From contig NZ_AUBI01000001.1 of the NCBI RefSeq assembly GCF_000429165.1, forward strand, positions 496,001-560,000: a stretch of DNA of 64,000 bases, read 5' to 3'. Shown piece by piece: positions 38,063 through 46,965 of the stretch. A model generated the notes under the pieces. That model was not told the origin of the DNA and searched no databases. It saw only the letters and a list, made by a program, of their open reading frames with translations. The position numbers were made by a program, and so were the translations under genes. The stretch comes from Acetobacter nitrogenifigens DSM 23921 = NBRC 105050 (lineage in GTDB: Bacteria > Pseudomonadota > Alphaproteobacteria > Acetobacterales > Acetobacteraceae). Positions within the stretch are counted from its first letter, which is position 1. Each line of letters starts with the position of its first letter.

Positions 38063-38437
38063 GTGACCGCGACGACAAACGAGCCAACTGGCGCCGGATT
38101 AGCGGATGGGGCGGACGCCGCCGCCAGACTCGCTGAGCTGCGACAGAGCATCGACAATATCGACACCGCGCTGATCTCAATCCTCGCGGAACGGTTCCGC
38201 TGCACGCAGGCGGTCGGCGAGCTGAAAGCCCGAAGCAGCATGCCGGCCGCCGACCCGGCGCGGGAAGCGCGCCAGATCGAGCGGTTACGCACGCTTGCCG
38301 CCAGTTCCCGGCTGGACCCCGATTTCGCGGAGAAATTCCTGAACTTCATCATTCGTGAGGTCATCCGCCACCACGAAGCCATCGCCCGCGACCGAAATCA
38401 GGGGCAGGCTTTGTCCGGAGCAGGCGGCGCACCGTGA
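38063..38437 (+). CDS. Chorismate mutase, AroQ class
   Basis: A 124-residue all-helical AroQ-type chorismate mutase with a GTG start. Recognisable are LRQSIDNIDTALISILAERF, the TQAVGELKA helix and a C-terminal FLNFIIREVIRHHE. It converts chorismate to prephenate for Phe/Tyr synthesis; an extra 20 polar residues precede the domain. Its stop overlaps the next start by four bases, so translation is coupled with the SixA-like gene. Confidence 0.9.
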   Translation: MTATTNEPTGAGLADGADAAARLAELRQSIDNIDTALISILAERFRCTQAVGELKARSSMPAADPAREARQIERLRTLAASSRLDPDFAEKFLNFIIREVIRHHEAIARDRNQGQALSGAGGAP

Positions 38438-38970
38438 AACCCGTCGCCCATCGTCTGCTGTTGCTGCGCCATGCCGAGGCCGCGCCCCCCGAAGGCGGCG
38501 ATCTCGGACGAGACGCCGATCTGGCGCGCCCCCTGACAGCCACAGGCCACCAGATCGCCCGGCAACGCGGCGAAAGCATGCGCCGCGCCGGGCTCATCCC
38601 GGATCTGGTCCTGTGCAGCCCCGCGCTGCGCACCCGACAGACTTATGCAGGATTGCTGCCCTTCGGACGCAATGCGCGGCCAGAGATCAGAATCGAGCCG
38701 ACGCTTTATCTCGCCGCGCCCGACGAACTGCTGGCCCGTTTACGAGCCACCCGCGACTCCGTTCATACGATCCTGCTGGTAGGCCACAATCCTGGCCTTC
38801 CGGCTCTCGCGCGTTATCTCAACGGCGTGGAAGCGGCGCTGGATTCCGACTTCGCGCTCGCCACGCTGGCCACCTTCCGGGTGGAGGCGGAGGAACGGGA
38901 ATCAATCGCACTGGCGTGGGCCGGATTGGGACCGAAGACGTCCTGGCTGGAATCGTTCTCGCAAAGTTGA
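38434..38970 (+). CDS. SixA-like phosphohistidine phosphatase
   Basis: A 178-residue histidine phosphatase with the phospho-accepting LLLRHAEA motif near residue 11, a second arginine in PALRTRQTYAG and the late histidine in LLVGHNPGLPAL. SixA removes phosphate from histidine of phosphotransfer domains in E. coli. The GTG start overlaps the chorismate mutase stop. Which phosphoprotein it acts on here is unknown. Confidence 0.88.
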   Translation: MKPVAHRLLLLRHAEAAPPEGGDLGRDADLARPLTATGHQIARQRGESMRRAGLIPDLVLCSPALRTRQTYAGLLPFGRNARPEIRIEPTLYLAAPDELLARLRATRDSVHTILLVGHNPGLPALARYLNGVEAALDSDFALATLATFRVEAEERESIALAWAGLGPKTSWLESFSQS

Positions 38971-39075
38971 GCCGAAAAACGCCCTCAGAAGCCTGCCTCG
39001 CAACAAGGTGAGCTACTGAGCGCCCGTCTTCGACTTCCTGTTTTATCTCTGATCGGGGAAAACCGGGGGGAACGT

Positions 39076-39099
39076 CACCAACCGTACAACCGGTTGGTG
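39076..39099. promoter_or_regulatory. Perfect inverted repeat upstream of citrate synthase
   Basis: Nine-base arms CACCAACCG and CGGTTGGTG are separated by TACAAC, ending 25 bases before the start codon. The position fits an operator or a 5' UTR hairpin; GCAGGAG at 39111-39117 is the ribosome binding site. Confidence 0.5.
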
Positions 39100-39124
39100 G
39101 TAGGATCGTTGCAGGAGTATCACC

Positions 39125-40438
39125 ATGAGCGCGTCGCAGACCGGGGTGACGGGACAGCCCGCCACAATCACGCTTGGAAACAAAACAGCCGAATTGCCGG
39201 TTCTTACGGGCGTTCTTGGACCGGATGTCCTCGATATCCGCCGCATTACCGCCGATCTGGGCGTCTTCACGTTCGATCCGGGTTACGGCGAGACCGCATC
39301 CTGCGAGAGCAAGATCACGTTCATCGACGGCGATGAAGGCGTTCTCCTGCATCGCGGATATCCGATCGAGCAGCTCGCCACCGAAGCGACATTCCCCGAG
39401 CTGGTGTATCTGCTGCTGAACGGCGAACTGCCGAACAAGGCGGAATACGCCGCGTTCGTAAGCACGCTGACCAATCACACCCTGCTGCACGAGCAGATTC
39501 GCAACTTCTTCAACGGCTACCGCCGCGACGCCCATCCGATGGCGATCCTGTGTGGCACGGTCGGAGCGCTCGCCGCGTTCTACCCTGACGCCAACGACAT
39601 TTCGAAGCCGGAGAACCGCGAACTGGCCGCTATGCGCCTGATCGCGAAGATCCCGACGATCGCCGCCTGGGCCTACAAATACACGATCGGCGAAGCTTTC
39701 GTTTATCCGCGCAACGACCTCAGCTACGCGGAAAATTTCCTGTCGATGATGTTCGCGCGCCCCTCGGAGCCGTACACGATCAACCCGGTTCTGGCGCGGG
39801 CCATGGACCGCATCCTGATCCTGCACGCCGATCACGAACAGAACGCCTCGACCTCCACCGTACGCATGGCGGGATCGACGGGCGCCAATCCGTTCGCCTG
39901 TATTGCAGCGGGCGTGGCCGCTCTGTGGGGACCCGCTCATGGCGGCGCGAACGAGGCGGTGCTGAAGATGCTCGCCCAGATCGGTTCGAAGGAGAACATC
40001 CCCGACTTCATCGAAAAGGTGAAGGACAAGAACAGCGGCGTGAAGCTGATGGGCTTCGGGCACCGCGTCTACAAGAACTTTGACCCGCGCGCGAAGATCA
40101 TGCAGGCGACGTGCCACGAGGTTCTGACTGAGCTCGGCATCACCGACGATCCGTTGCTGGAACTGGCGGTGGAACTGGAAAAGATCGCCCTGCATGACGA
40201 ATACTTCGTCAAGCGCAAGCTCTACCCGAACGTGGATTTCTATTCGGGCATCATCCTGAAGGCGATGGGCATCCCGACCTCGATGTTCACCGTTCTCTTC
40301 GCCGTCGCGCGCACCACCGGCTGGGTCAGCCAGTGGAAGGAAATGATCGAGGAGCCCGGCCAGCGCATCAGCCGCCCTCGCCAGCTCTATCTTGGCGCTG
40401 GACGTCGGGATTACGTCCCAGTCGAAAAGCGCGGCTGA
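39125..40438 (+). CDS. gltA: Citrate synthase
   Basis: A 437-residue type II citrate synthase. The N-terminal beta domain is followed by the helical core with [32 protein letters not shown] and [16 protein letters not shown], which contain the catalytic His/His/Asp set. It condenses acetyl-CoA and oxaloacetate. In Acetobacter aceti the equivalent gene (aarA) is needed for acetic acid resistance together with aarC, which also lies nearby here. Expression may be controlled through the inverted repeat at 39076-39099. Confidence 0.96.
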   Translation: MSASQTGVTGQPATITLGNKTAELPVLTGVLGPDVLDIRRITADLGVFTFDPGYGETASCESKITFIDGDEGVLLHRGYPIEQLATEATFPELVYLLLNGELPNKAEYAAFVSTLTNHTLLHEQIRNFFNGYRRDAHPMAILCGTVGALAAFYPDANDISKPENRELAAMRLIAKIPTIAAWAYKYTIGEAFVYPRNDLSYAENFLSMMFARPSEPYTINPVLARAMDRILILHADHEQNASTSTVRMAGSTGANPFACIAAGVAALWGPAHGGANEAVLKMLAQIGSKENIPDFIEKVKDKNSGVKLMGFGHRVYKNFDPRAKIMQATCHEVLTELGITDDPLLELAVELEKIALHDEYFVKRKLYPNVDFYSGIILKAMGIPTSMFTVLFAVARTTGWVSQWKEMIEEPGQRISRPRQLYLGAGRRDYVPVEKRG

Positions 40439-40493
40439 ATCGCTGCGCCCAGCCCGTCCGCCCTGAAAAGCTGGCGGGTCGCGTTTTCAGACA

Positions 40494-40524
40494 GGGCGCG
40501 TCGGCTAACAGCGCGCCTTTCTTG
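40494..40524 (+). terminator. Terminator of citrate synthase
   Basis: A GGCGCG/CGCGCC stem (40495-40500 with 40512-40517) is followed by TTTCTTGTTT, about 55 bases after the stop. Confidence 0.7.
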
Positions 40525-40844
40525 TTTGTGGCGCATGTTCCGGGAGACAGACATCCTTGCCTGGGAACAATTAAGGGCCTGCAAGCATCCATGAAGGTCC
40601 ATTCGGGCGCGATCGATCAGCAATAGCTTGCCTTGGTGCGCTCGTTTCTGGTGGATGAGGACGCTTTACCAAACAGGTAAACGGAGCGTCGCCGCTGTGC
40701 TGGCGTTTTCTGATGGCGCCACCTCCATCCGCTCCATTGCCTGACAAGTCTTGCGTCCAGAGGATGCGCATCTTCGCGGGATTCAGCGAAGGCCCTAGAA
40801 AGTCCTTCCCGTTCACCATGCGGGCGCCCCCTTTGCGAAACGGC

Positions 40845-40880
40845 AAAAAAAAAAGCGCGGCAGGCCGAGACCCGCCGCGC
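40845..40880 (-). terminator. Rho-independent terminator of the small gene at 40.9 kb
   Basis: On the minus strand a GCGCGGC/GCCGCGC stem is followed by ten T residues, 31 bases after the stop codon at 40911. A strong terminator that supports the reality of the small gene. Confidence 0.85.
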
Positions 40881-40910
40881 CGAGGCGCTCCCCAAAAGGG
40901 ATTCAGCTGA

Positions 40911-41150
40911 TCAGGGGCAGTCGCACCCGTTGGTTTGGCCCGGCGCCTGCCTGACGATGTGATGATCTATCCACTCCGACACCAGACGGCGGGCCTCGTT
41001 CACCGAAGCCTCGGGATGATGGATGCGATAGAGGGTCGTGCAGGCGTTGAACGCCGAGACCTCATTAATCCCCACCACTTTCAGCTCCTGATAGGCGGTG
41101 ATCACTGCGCGCTCGCACTTGCGGGCAATCCGGCTGGTTTCAACGACCAC
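40911..41150 (-). CDS. Small conserved-looking protein of unknown function
   Basis: A 79-residue product if translation starts at the GTG 41148-41150, which has AAGGA eight bases upstream; a TTG 33 bases further upstream is the alternative (90 residues). The protein is helical and ends in a cysteine-containing tail GCDCP. I do not recognise the family. Its own strong terminator, a good ribosome binding site and an operator-like repeat upstream (41162-41198) all support a real, regulated gene. Confidence 0.65.
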   Translation of the reverse strand: MVVETSRIARKCERAVITAYQELKVVGINEVSAFNACTTLYRIHHPEASVNEARRLVSEWIDHHIVRQAPGQTNGCDCP

Positions 41151-41161
41151 GGAGCGAGTCC

Positions 41162-41198
41162 TTAAACTGAGAATTAATTGCAACTGATGTCAGTTTAA
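41162..41198. promoter_or_regulatory. Operator-like nested inverted repeat
   Basis: Nine-base arms TTAAACTGA (41162-41170) and TCAGTTTAA (41190-41198) are perfectly complementary. Inside lies a second, tighter palindrome AACTGA-TG-TCAGTT (41182-41195), so three AACTGA half-sites occur in 37 bases. It is 12 bases upstream of the GTG start, where a promoter is expected. Confidence 0.5.
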
Positions 41199-41268
41199 TG
41201 GAAATGCTTCGTCGGGCGCAAGTCTCTTGAAGTATGGCAACCGCGTGCCGCCTGCATGCCCGGCGAGA

Positions 41269-42219
41269 TCAGAGCCCGAAGCGTTGACGAAGAAACGCCG
41301 CAACCCGCCCGGCCTCATCCAGCGGTTGGCGGGGCCACGGCGAAAATCCTTCATCCAGCACCCGCACATAATCGGCCGCGATCAAATTTTTGACGATTGC
41401 GTTACGGGCGCCAAACAGCCCCGGCGCTTCCCCGACGAACACGGGAAGATCGCTTGCCGCCGCATCGACAAGCGTCGCGGGCCTCCCGCAGAACACGACC
41501 ACGGCGTCGGAGCAGGCCATGAAGCCCAGCGTCGGATCGTCGTCCGGCTCCCCATGCCGCCAAACGAGATTGAAGCAGGAACCAAGTCCTGCGACGAACG
41601 AGTCGGCGACCTCCCGCGAGACCCCGTCCGCGATGGAAAGGAGGACCGAGCCATAATGGTCCTGCACCATGAGAGCGAGGCGCCGCGCGCTTTCATTAGC
41701 CAGCGACGGGGTCATATGCGCGCCTGAATCCAGAACGGCGGCAATTCTCGGTTCCGGCAAATGGTCGAGACGCTCGCTCCAGAGACGGCGAGCCCGGTCG
41801 AACAGCATCGGCGACACCGGAGTCAGCGGGCCAAAGACCGACATCACGCGATCATCCCGCAGGTCGCGCGGGCGAACGGACGGCACGATCGTCATATCGA
41901 AGGGCCTGCCGCGCGTGACCCGCGCGAACTGGCTTGCGCAATGGACGACCGGCGCGTCGAAACGCCTCCCCAGGGTGAGGCCGGCCAGACCGCCATTGAC
42001 CCCTGACGTCAGAATGAGATGCGGCGGCTGTCCATCCGCTTCGGCCGTGGCCACATCGCGCACGCGCCGAAAAGAGTTGCCGAGCCTTCCCGCCAGAGCG
42101 TGAGCCTGCCCCACCTGCCCCGCGCGAACGGTTTCGATCACCCAGATTGCGGCGTCGGGCGCAGCTTGTCTGGCCATGGCGGTCGGGCGGCTCGCCCTGG
42201 CTGAACCCTCTTTCTCCAT
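41269..42219 (-). CDS. ELM1-like (mitochondrial fission ELM1 family) protein
   Basis: A 316-residue protein of the ELM1/DUF1022 family. Stretches such as IWVIETVRAGQVGQAHALAGRLG, PHLILTSGV, the RPRDLRDDRV block and the C-terminal FCGRPATLVDAAASDLPVFVG follow the two-Rossmann layout of GT-B sugar transferases, to which this family is distantly related. In bacteria it is frequent in alphaproteobacteria and its substrate is unknown. It is divergent from pyrE. Confidence 0.82.
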   Translation of the reverse strand: MEKEGSARASRPTAMARQAAPDAAIWVIETVRAGQVGQAHALAGRLGNSFRRVRDVATAEADGQPPHLILTSGVNGGLAGLTLGRRFDAPVVHCASQFARVTRGRPFDMTIVPSVRPRDLRDDRVMSVFGPLTPVSPMLFDRARRLWSERLDHLPEPRIAAVLDSGAHMTPSLANESARRLALMVQDHYGSVLLSIADGVSREVADSFVAGLGSCFNLVWRHGEPDDDPTLGFMACSDAVVVFCGRPATLVDAAASDLPVFVGEAPGLFGARNAIVKNLIAADYVRVLDEGFSPWPRQPLDEAGRVAAFLRQRFGL

Positions 42220-42345
42220 CTCATCGGCGCTCCCGATCGCCAGCCTTACCCCTTTGAGCCGCGTTTCAAGGGCGCGGCGATGGATTTTCCGCCCATCTCC
42301 GTCTATGCCACGACGACGTCGGCAGGCGCGCGAGGATAGAGGGGC

Positions 42346-43101
42346 ATGGGAAACATGATCGGACAGGAATCGGTTCTGGGCAATGACGCATCGGCTTGGG
42401 ATCGCGACGCCGCTCTCACGACTGCGCGTCTTCTTCTTGAAATCAAGGCAGTCAATTTCCGACCCGAGGATCCTTATACACTAACCTCCGGCTGGAAATC
42501 CCCAGTCTACATCGATTGCCGCCGCATCATCTTCTTCCCGCGCGCCCGCGCCAAAATCGTCGAGCTGGGCGTCGAGAAAATCGGTCGCCATGTCGGCTAC
42601 GAAAGCATCGACGCGGTGGTCGGCGGAGAAACGGCGGGAATTCCGTTCGCCGCGTGGTTCGCCGACCGGATGATGACGCCCATGGCGTATGTCCGCAAAA
42701 AACCGAAAGGTTTCGGGCGCAACGCCCAGATCGAGGGCGACGTGCCCGAAGGCATGCGCACCCTGCTGGTCGAAGATCTGACGACCGACGGCGCATCGAA
42801 GATCGGCTTCGCCAAGGCGCTTCGCGACGCCGGGGCGATCGTCAATCACACCTTCGTGGTCTTCTTCTACGGCGTGTTCCCCGGCGCCCATCGCACGTTG
42901 TCCGACATGGGCATCACGCTGCATTCGCTGTGCACCTGGTGGGACGTGCTGGAGGCTTGCGCCGAGCGTCCGTATTTCTCGGAAGAAGCCGCTACCGAAG
43001 TCCGGCGCTTCCTCGAAGATCCGTGCGCGTGGTCCGCGAAGCACGGCGGCGTCGGCAGCCTTGAGGAAGCCCTCGCGCTGAAGACTGCGCGCGACTCCTG
43101 A
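42346..43101 (+). CDS. pyrE: Orotate phosphoribosyltransferase
   Basis: A 251-residue type I phosphoribosyltransferase with the PRPP loop TLLVEDLTTDGASK, the conserved YIDCRRI and VVGGETAGIPFA. It makes OMP from orotate and PRPP in pyrimidine synthesis. It is slightly longer than the usual 210-230 residues, the extra lying at both ends. A second ATG (42355) is an alternative start. A GC-rich inverted repeat and murI follow. Confidence 0.93.
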   Translation: MGNMIGQESVLGNDASAWDRDAALTTARLLLEIKAVNFRPEDPYTLTSGWKSPVYIDCRRIIFFPRARAKIVELGVEKIGRHVGYESIDAVVGGETAGIPFAAWFADRMMTPMAYVRKKPKGFGRNAQIEGDVPEGMRTLLVEDLTTDGASKIGFAKALRDAGAIVNHTFVVFFYGVFPGAHRTLSDMGITLHSLCTWWDVLEACAERPYFSEEAATEVRRFLEDPCAWSAKHGGVGSLEEALALKTARDS

Positions 43102-43109
43102 CGTCACGG

Positions 43110-43129
43110 CGGCGCGCCCCGGCGCGCCG
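43110..43129. repeat. GC-rich palindrome between pyrE and murI
   Basis: Arms CGGCGCGCC and GGCGCGCCG are separated by two bases, 8 bases after the pyrE stop. No T-run follows, so it is more likely an mRNA stabilising or pausing hairpin than a terminator. Confidence 0.4.
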
Positions 43130-43157
43130 GTCTCAACCCTCGACGCCGCGCGACGCC

Positions 43158-44051
43158 ATGGACGAACCTTCCATCCCCCTGCCCGACGATTTTTCGCGCT
43201 TTCGCGTGCTGGCGTTCGATTCCGGCATCGGGGGGCTCGGGATCGTCGCGGCCCTCCGCCACCGCCTGCCGGGCGCGCGGATCGACTACCTCGCCGATAA
43301 CGCCCTGTTTCCCTATGGAGAACAGGAAGACGAAACGCTGATCCGCCATATCGTGGCGCTTCTGACCGACGCCGTGCGGCGCCTGAACCCCGACGTCGTG
43401 GTCGTAGCGTGCAACACCGCCAGCACGCTTGCGCTGACCAGCCTGCGCGCCGCCTGTCCCACCGTCCCGTTCGTCGGTTGCGTGCCGCCGATACGTTGGG
43501 CGGCGCGGTTGAGCCAAACCCGCGTTATCGGCCTTCTGGCGACACGCGCCACCGTGCGTAGACCCTATGTCGCCGCCCTTCGGGAGCAATACGCCCCGGA
43601 CTGTGTTCTGATCGCGCATGGCGCGCGCCACCTTGCGGACATGGCGGAGAGGACGTTTCGGGGAGAAGCCGCCGACCCGGCTGTCATCTCCCGTGAACTG
43701 CGCGGCCTGTTCGAACAACCCAATGGCGACCGGATCGACGCCGTCGGCATAGGCTGCACGCACTACACGTTTTTGCTTGACGCCTTGCGGCAGGCGGCGC
43801 CGCCAGATGTGGCGTGGCTGGACCCTGCCGACGCTGTCGCCAGGCGCACAGCTACGGTCCTGACGACCGAGCGCGGGGCGGATGACGCGAAGCCCGAAAG
43901 GGCCGAAGACGAGGGCGGACCAGGCGGGGCATGGTTCACCGCTCCGCCCGAGCGCCCTTCGTCGCTTACGCGCGGTCTCGCAGACTGCGGCTATGCGGCA
44001 CCAGAAATCTGGCCTGCCCAGACCCCGTCGGTTCGCTCCCAAAGCGCCTGA
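43158..44051 (+). CDS. murI: Glutamate racemase
   Basis: A 297-residue racemase with the two catalytic cysteine motifs, VVACNTAST (first Cys) and GIGCTHYTF (second Cys), and the N-terminal FDSGIGGLGIV that carries the catalytic aspartate/serine pair. It produces D-glutamate for peptidoglycan. The first 10 residues vary. The C-terminal 40 residues after LDPADAVARRTATVL are low-complexity and unusual for MurI. It may be co-transcribed with pyrE. Confidence 0.92.
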   Translation: MDEPSIPLPDDFSRFRVLAFDSGIGGLGIVAALRHRLPGARIDYLADNALFPYGEQEDETLIRHIVALLTDAVRRLNPDVVVVACNTASTLALTSLRAACPTVPFVGCVPPIRWAARLSQTRVIGLLATRATVRRPYVAALREQYAPDCVLIAHGARHLADMAERTFRGEAADPAVISRELRGLFEQPNGDRIDAVGIGCTHYTFLLDALRQAAPPDVAWLDPADAVARRTATVLTTERGADDAKPERAEDEGGPGGAWFTAPPERPSSLTRGLADCGYAAPEIWPAQTPSVRSQSA

Positions 44052-44613
44052 AGCAAATCCCGGTCAAATGGGATCGTTTGAGAGCGCTCAGACGCCCGAT
44101 GGAATAGGGATTCGAGCTTTTCCACTGATCCCATGTTCAGTGGAAGAATTCTGGAGCCGTATCCGCTTGTGCAGATTCGCGGATGTGAAGCCAGTTCATT
44201 GTCATGGCCGGACCGTTCTCCGAGTGGATGTGGCTCCTTGACAGCGTCCAGTCTGACAGAATCGACTGGTTGAACGCGGACCTCTGCAAGGATCACGCGA
44301 AGCGCCTGATCGATACAGTATGCCTGAACGGACAAACCGCGAATTCGTGGGCCATCGCGCCGCTGAAAGGCGGCGGATGCGCACAGCCGCGCGCGGCGAA
44401 AACGCAATGAGCCGTCAGCACAGGAACTGCGCCCACTCTCCCCGATCTCACGGAAACGGCTCAGTCCGCCAGCAGCTGCAGCCAGACAGCGATAAGCCAT
44501 GCGCGTCGCATGACCGGTGGACGATCGTCAGGAACGCCCGAGCGAAATGCACTGCGGCATATCGCCCGTGAAATACCCAATAACCAGACGACGGCGCCTG
44601 GCTGTGAACCGGA
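44052..44613. other. Gene-poor region between murI and the polyprenyl synthase
   Basis: Several overlapping short frames exist on both strands but none has a convincing start, domain or codon bias. I see no transposase remnant that I can name. Both flanking genes converge here, so it may simply hold their 3' ends. Confidence 0.4.
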
Positions 44614-45669
44614 TTATCTGGAGCGCACAGCCGTATAACGCGCGACGGCCACTAACAGGCCCGCCAGCTTATCGTCGCCGCTGGAGATATGGGCGCCTTC
44701 AAGCGCCTGACACGCCTTCTCCGCGTAATCACGCGCGCGCGCCATCGTCACGCCGATGGCGTCCGTTTTCGCGATAAGGTCGAGCGCCCGGTCGAGATCT
44801 GCGTCGACCTGCGACTCGTTGTCCTCGATCGTCTTGACCCAGAAAGCGCGCTCTTCTTCATTTCCGGCGTGATAGGCCGCCAGCACCGGAAGCGTGACCT
44901 TGCCCTCACGGAAATCGTCGCCGACGGTCTTGCCCAGCACCGCCTGATCGGCCGCGTAGTCCAGCGCGTCATCGACGAGCTGAAACGCCATGCCGAGATT
45001 GGCGCCGTAATCGCGCAAGGCTGCGCGCGTGTGCTCATCTGCGCCAGCCACGACGGCGCCGGTTTCGCACGCGGCGGCGAACAGGGCCGCGGTCTTGCCA
45101 TAAATGACCTGCAGATAGCGATCGACCGTGGTGGAAAGGTCGTTCTGGGTGGTCATCTGCATGACCTCGCCCTCTGCGAGAGTCGCCGACGCCGCGGAGA
45201 GAATCGCCATAACCGGCAGAGAACCGTCGGCGGTCAGAATCTGGAACGCGCGGGCGAACAGAAAATCTCCGACCAGCACCGAGGCCTTGTTGCCAAAGAC
45301 CGCGTTGGCGCTGGCGAGGCCGCGCCGGAGCTGGCTGTTGTCGACGACGTCGTCATGCAGCAGCGTGGCCGTATGGATGAATTCCACGCAGGCGGCGACG
45401 CCCACATGACGCATATCGTCGCCCTGAACGTCGTACCCGGCCAGACGGGCCGCAGCCAGCACCAGCAGAGGACGCAGCCGTTTGCCGCCAGCGGCGACCA
45501 GATGGGCGGCCAGTTGCGGGATCAAGGGAACCTCGCTCTGCATCCGCGCGACGATCTCGCGGTTGCAAGCTTTCATATCCTCGGCAAGATAGTCGGCCAG
45601 CGCCCTAAGCGCCGTCTCTCCGTCATGGACGCCCTCTTGAGCAGTCGCCTCTTCACCGCCAGAATTCAT
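44614..45669 (-). CDS. Polyprenyl (octa-/nona-/decaprenyl) diphosphate synthase
   Basis: A 351-residue trans-prenyltransferase with the first aspartate-rich motif LLHDDVVD and the second GDDFREGK, and the GGKRLRPLL entry stretch. It makes the isoprenoid tail of ubiquinone, essential for the membrane-bound dehydrogenases of acetic acid bacteria. The start ATG 45667-45669 is chosen; the frame is open 37 codons further but those are poorly conserved in type. It is divergent from the TrmN6-like gene. Chain length cannot be read from sequence reliably. Confidence 0.92.
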   Translation of the reverse strand: MNSGGEEATAQEGVHDGETALRALADYLAEDMKACNREIVARMQSEVPLIPQLAAHLVAAGGKRLRPLLVLAAARLAGYDVQGDDMRHVGVAACVEFIHTATLLHDDVVDNSQLRRGLASANAVFGNKASVLVGDFLFARAFQILTADGSLPVMAILSAASATLAEGEVMQMTTQNDLSTTVDRYLQVIYGKTAALFAAACETGAVVAGADEHTRAALRDYGANLGMAFQLVDDALDYAADQAVLGKTVGDDFREGKVTLPVLAAYHAGNEEERAFWVKTIEDNESQVDADLDRALDLIAKTDAIGVTMARARDYAEKACQALEGAHISSGDDKLAGLLVAVARYTAVRSR

Positions 45670-45835
45670 TGTATGTCTCGCGTCCTTTCCTTTTGTCGAC
45701 GCGATCCCGGAGCCGGGCGTGGCGTCGACGACGGGACTTCCGACATGATCAGTCGCGGAAGGATTGGCTGCAGCGCGCAAACGATTTTCTCCCGATGCAG
45801 GACGCCCGTTGGTGCAACCATATGAGCGGCGGTCA

Positions 45836-46792
45836 ATGGACGGTCAAGCTGTGACCTCCTCGCCTTACCCCTCCGCAGGACCGCATCCGGCGCAGCTCGG
45901 CGCGCCGAACGCAGGCTCAGCCCCCGACGCGGGCCATGAGGCCGTCCCGGATGAAATATCCGATGGAACGCTCCTCGGCGGCCGCGTGATCTACCGGCAG
46001 TTCCGCCACGGCTATCGCACCGGCCTTGAGCCGGTGCTGATGGCGGCGCTGACCCCTGCGCGAAATGGGGAGCGGGTTATCGAGGCTGGATGCGGCGCGG
46101 GCGCCGGGCTTTTATGCCTGACCGAGCGGATTCCGGGTCTGGCTGGCGTAGGTGTGGAGATCGATCCCGGCACTGCCGCCCTCGCCAGCGCCAATTTCGC
46201 CGCCAATGGTCGCTCGCGCCTGACGGCGATTGAAGAAGACATCCTTGCGTCGGCCCTCCCTGAACGGCTCGGCGCGCTGGGGGCGACCCGGTTCGACCAT
46301 GCCCTCGCCAATCCGCCATGGTGGCGGCCCGACGCCACGCCGTCGTCTGAAACCCGCAGGGATCAGGCCCGGCGAAGGCGACCCGACACGATTCCCGCCT
46401 GGGTGAGCGCCCTCGCCCGCCTGCTGAAGCCAAAAGGCTCGCTGACGCTCGCCCTGCCCGCCGAATTGCTGGCCCCTGCCCTCGCTGCGTGCGAAGCGCA
46501 TGGAATAGGCAGCGTCGAGATCATCCCGTTGTGGCCGGAGGCGGGAAAGGAAGCCAGGCTGACCCTTCTTCGCGGGCGGCTGGACGGGCGCGCGGGATCG
46601 CGGATGCTCGCTGGCCTCACGCTTCATCTTCCCGGCGGCGAGTTCACCACTGACGCACAGGCTGTTCTGCGCGAGGGACATGGATTGTATCAGGCGTCTT
46701 TCCGAACGACCGCCCGTACGGCAAGCGCCTCCGCCGTCGCACCCCAGATAGCCTCGGCCACCTCTGAAAGAGATGAGTCGGTCGGACGTTGA
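45836..46792 (+). CDS. tRNA1(Val) A37 N6-methyltransferase-like (TrmN6/YfiC)
   Basis: A 318-residue class I methyltransferase with SAM motif I VIEAGCGAGAGLLCL, GVEIDPGTAALA and the adenine-N6 motif NPPWW. Residues GHGYRTGLEPVLMAA-like at the start of the domain fit TrmN6. It methylates adenine 37 of tRNA1(Val) in E. coli; other RNA targets are possible. An ATG 72 bases upstream in frame exists; the nearer one is preceded by GAGCGG. It is divergent from the polyprenyl synthase. Confidence 0.82.
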   Translation: MDGQAVTSSPYPSAGPHPAQLGAPNAGSAPDAGHEAVPDEISDGTLLGGRVIYRQFRHGYRTGLEPVLMAALTPARNGERVIEAGCGAGAGLLCLTERIPGLAGVGVEIDPGTAALASANFAANGRSRLTAIEEDILASALPERLGALGATRFDHALANPPWWRPDATPSSETRRDQARRRRPDTIPAWVSALARLLKPKGSLTLALPAELLAPALAACEAHGIGSVEIIPLWPEAGKEARLTLLRGRLDGRAGSRMLAGLTLHLPGGEFTTDAQAVLREGHGLYQASFRTTARTASASAVAPQIASATSERDESVGR

Positions 46793-46965
46793 CGACATGC
46801 CCAGTTCCACGCGCCACGAATAACTGTCCTGCGTTGACATCAGTCTCTAGCGGGAGCCTCGTAACTGACGAGCGGCGACGCGCAAGCGTCGCAGGCTTCA
46901 GGTGAACGCCCTGAACACAGTCGCTCGCTACGGGCGGCTGCAGAAGATGCTCAAGGACCGCAAAA

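Larger units (their letters stand above)
40439..40910. other. Intergenic region after citrate synthase
   Basis: Besides the two terminators (40494-40524 and 40845-40880) there is a small hairpin TTTACC/GGTAAA at 40665-40681 followed by a CGCC/GGCG hairpin and TTTT at 40690-40709, which could be the end of a small RNA. No protein gene is supported. Confidence 0.4.

Noticed and set aside
38819..40195. 458-codon minus-strand frame opposite citrate synthase
   Set aside because: Antisense to a gene with full citrate synthase signatures; no start context or domain of its own.
44052..44613. Possible insertion-sequence remnant
   Set aside because: Several frames were read on both strands for transposase motifs and terminal repeats; nothing recognisable was found.
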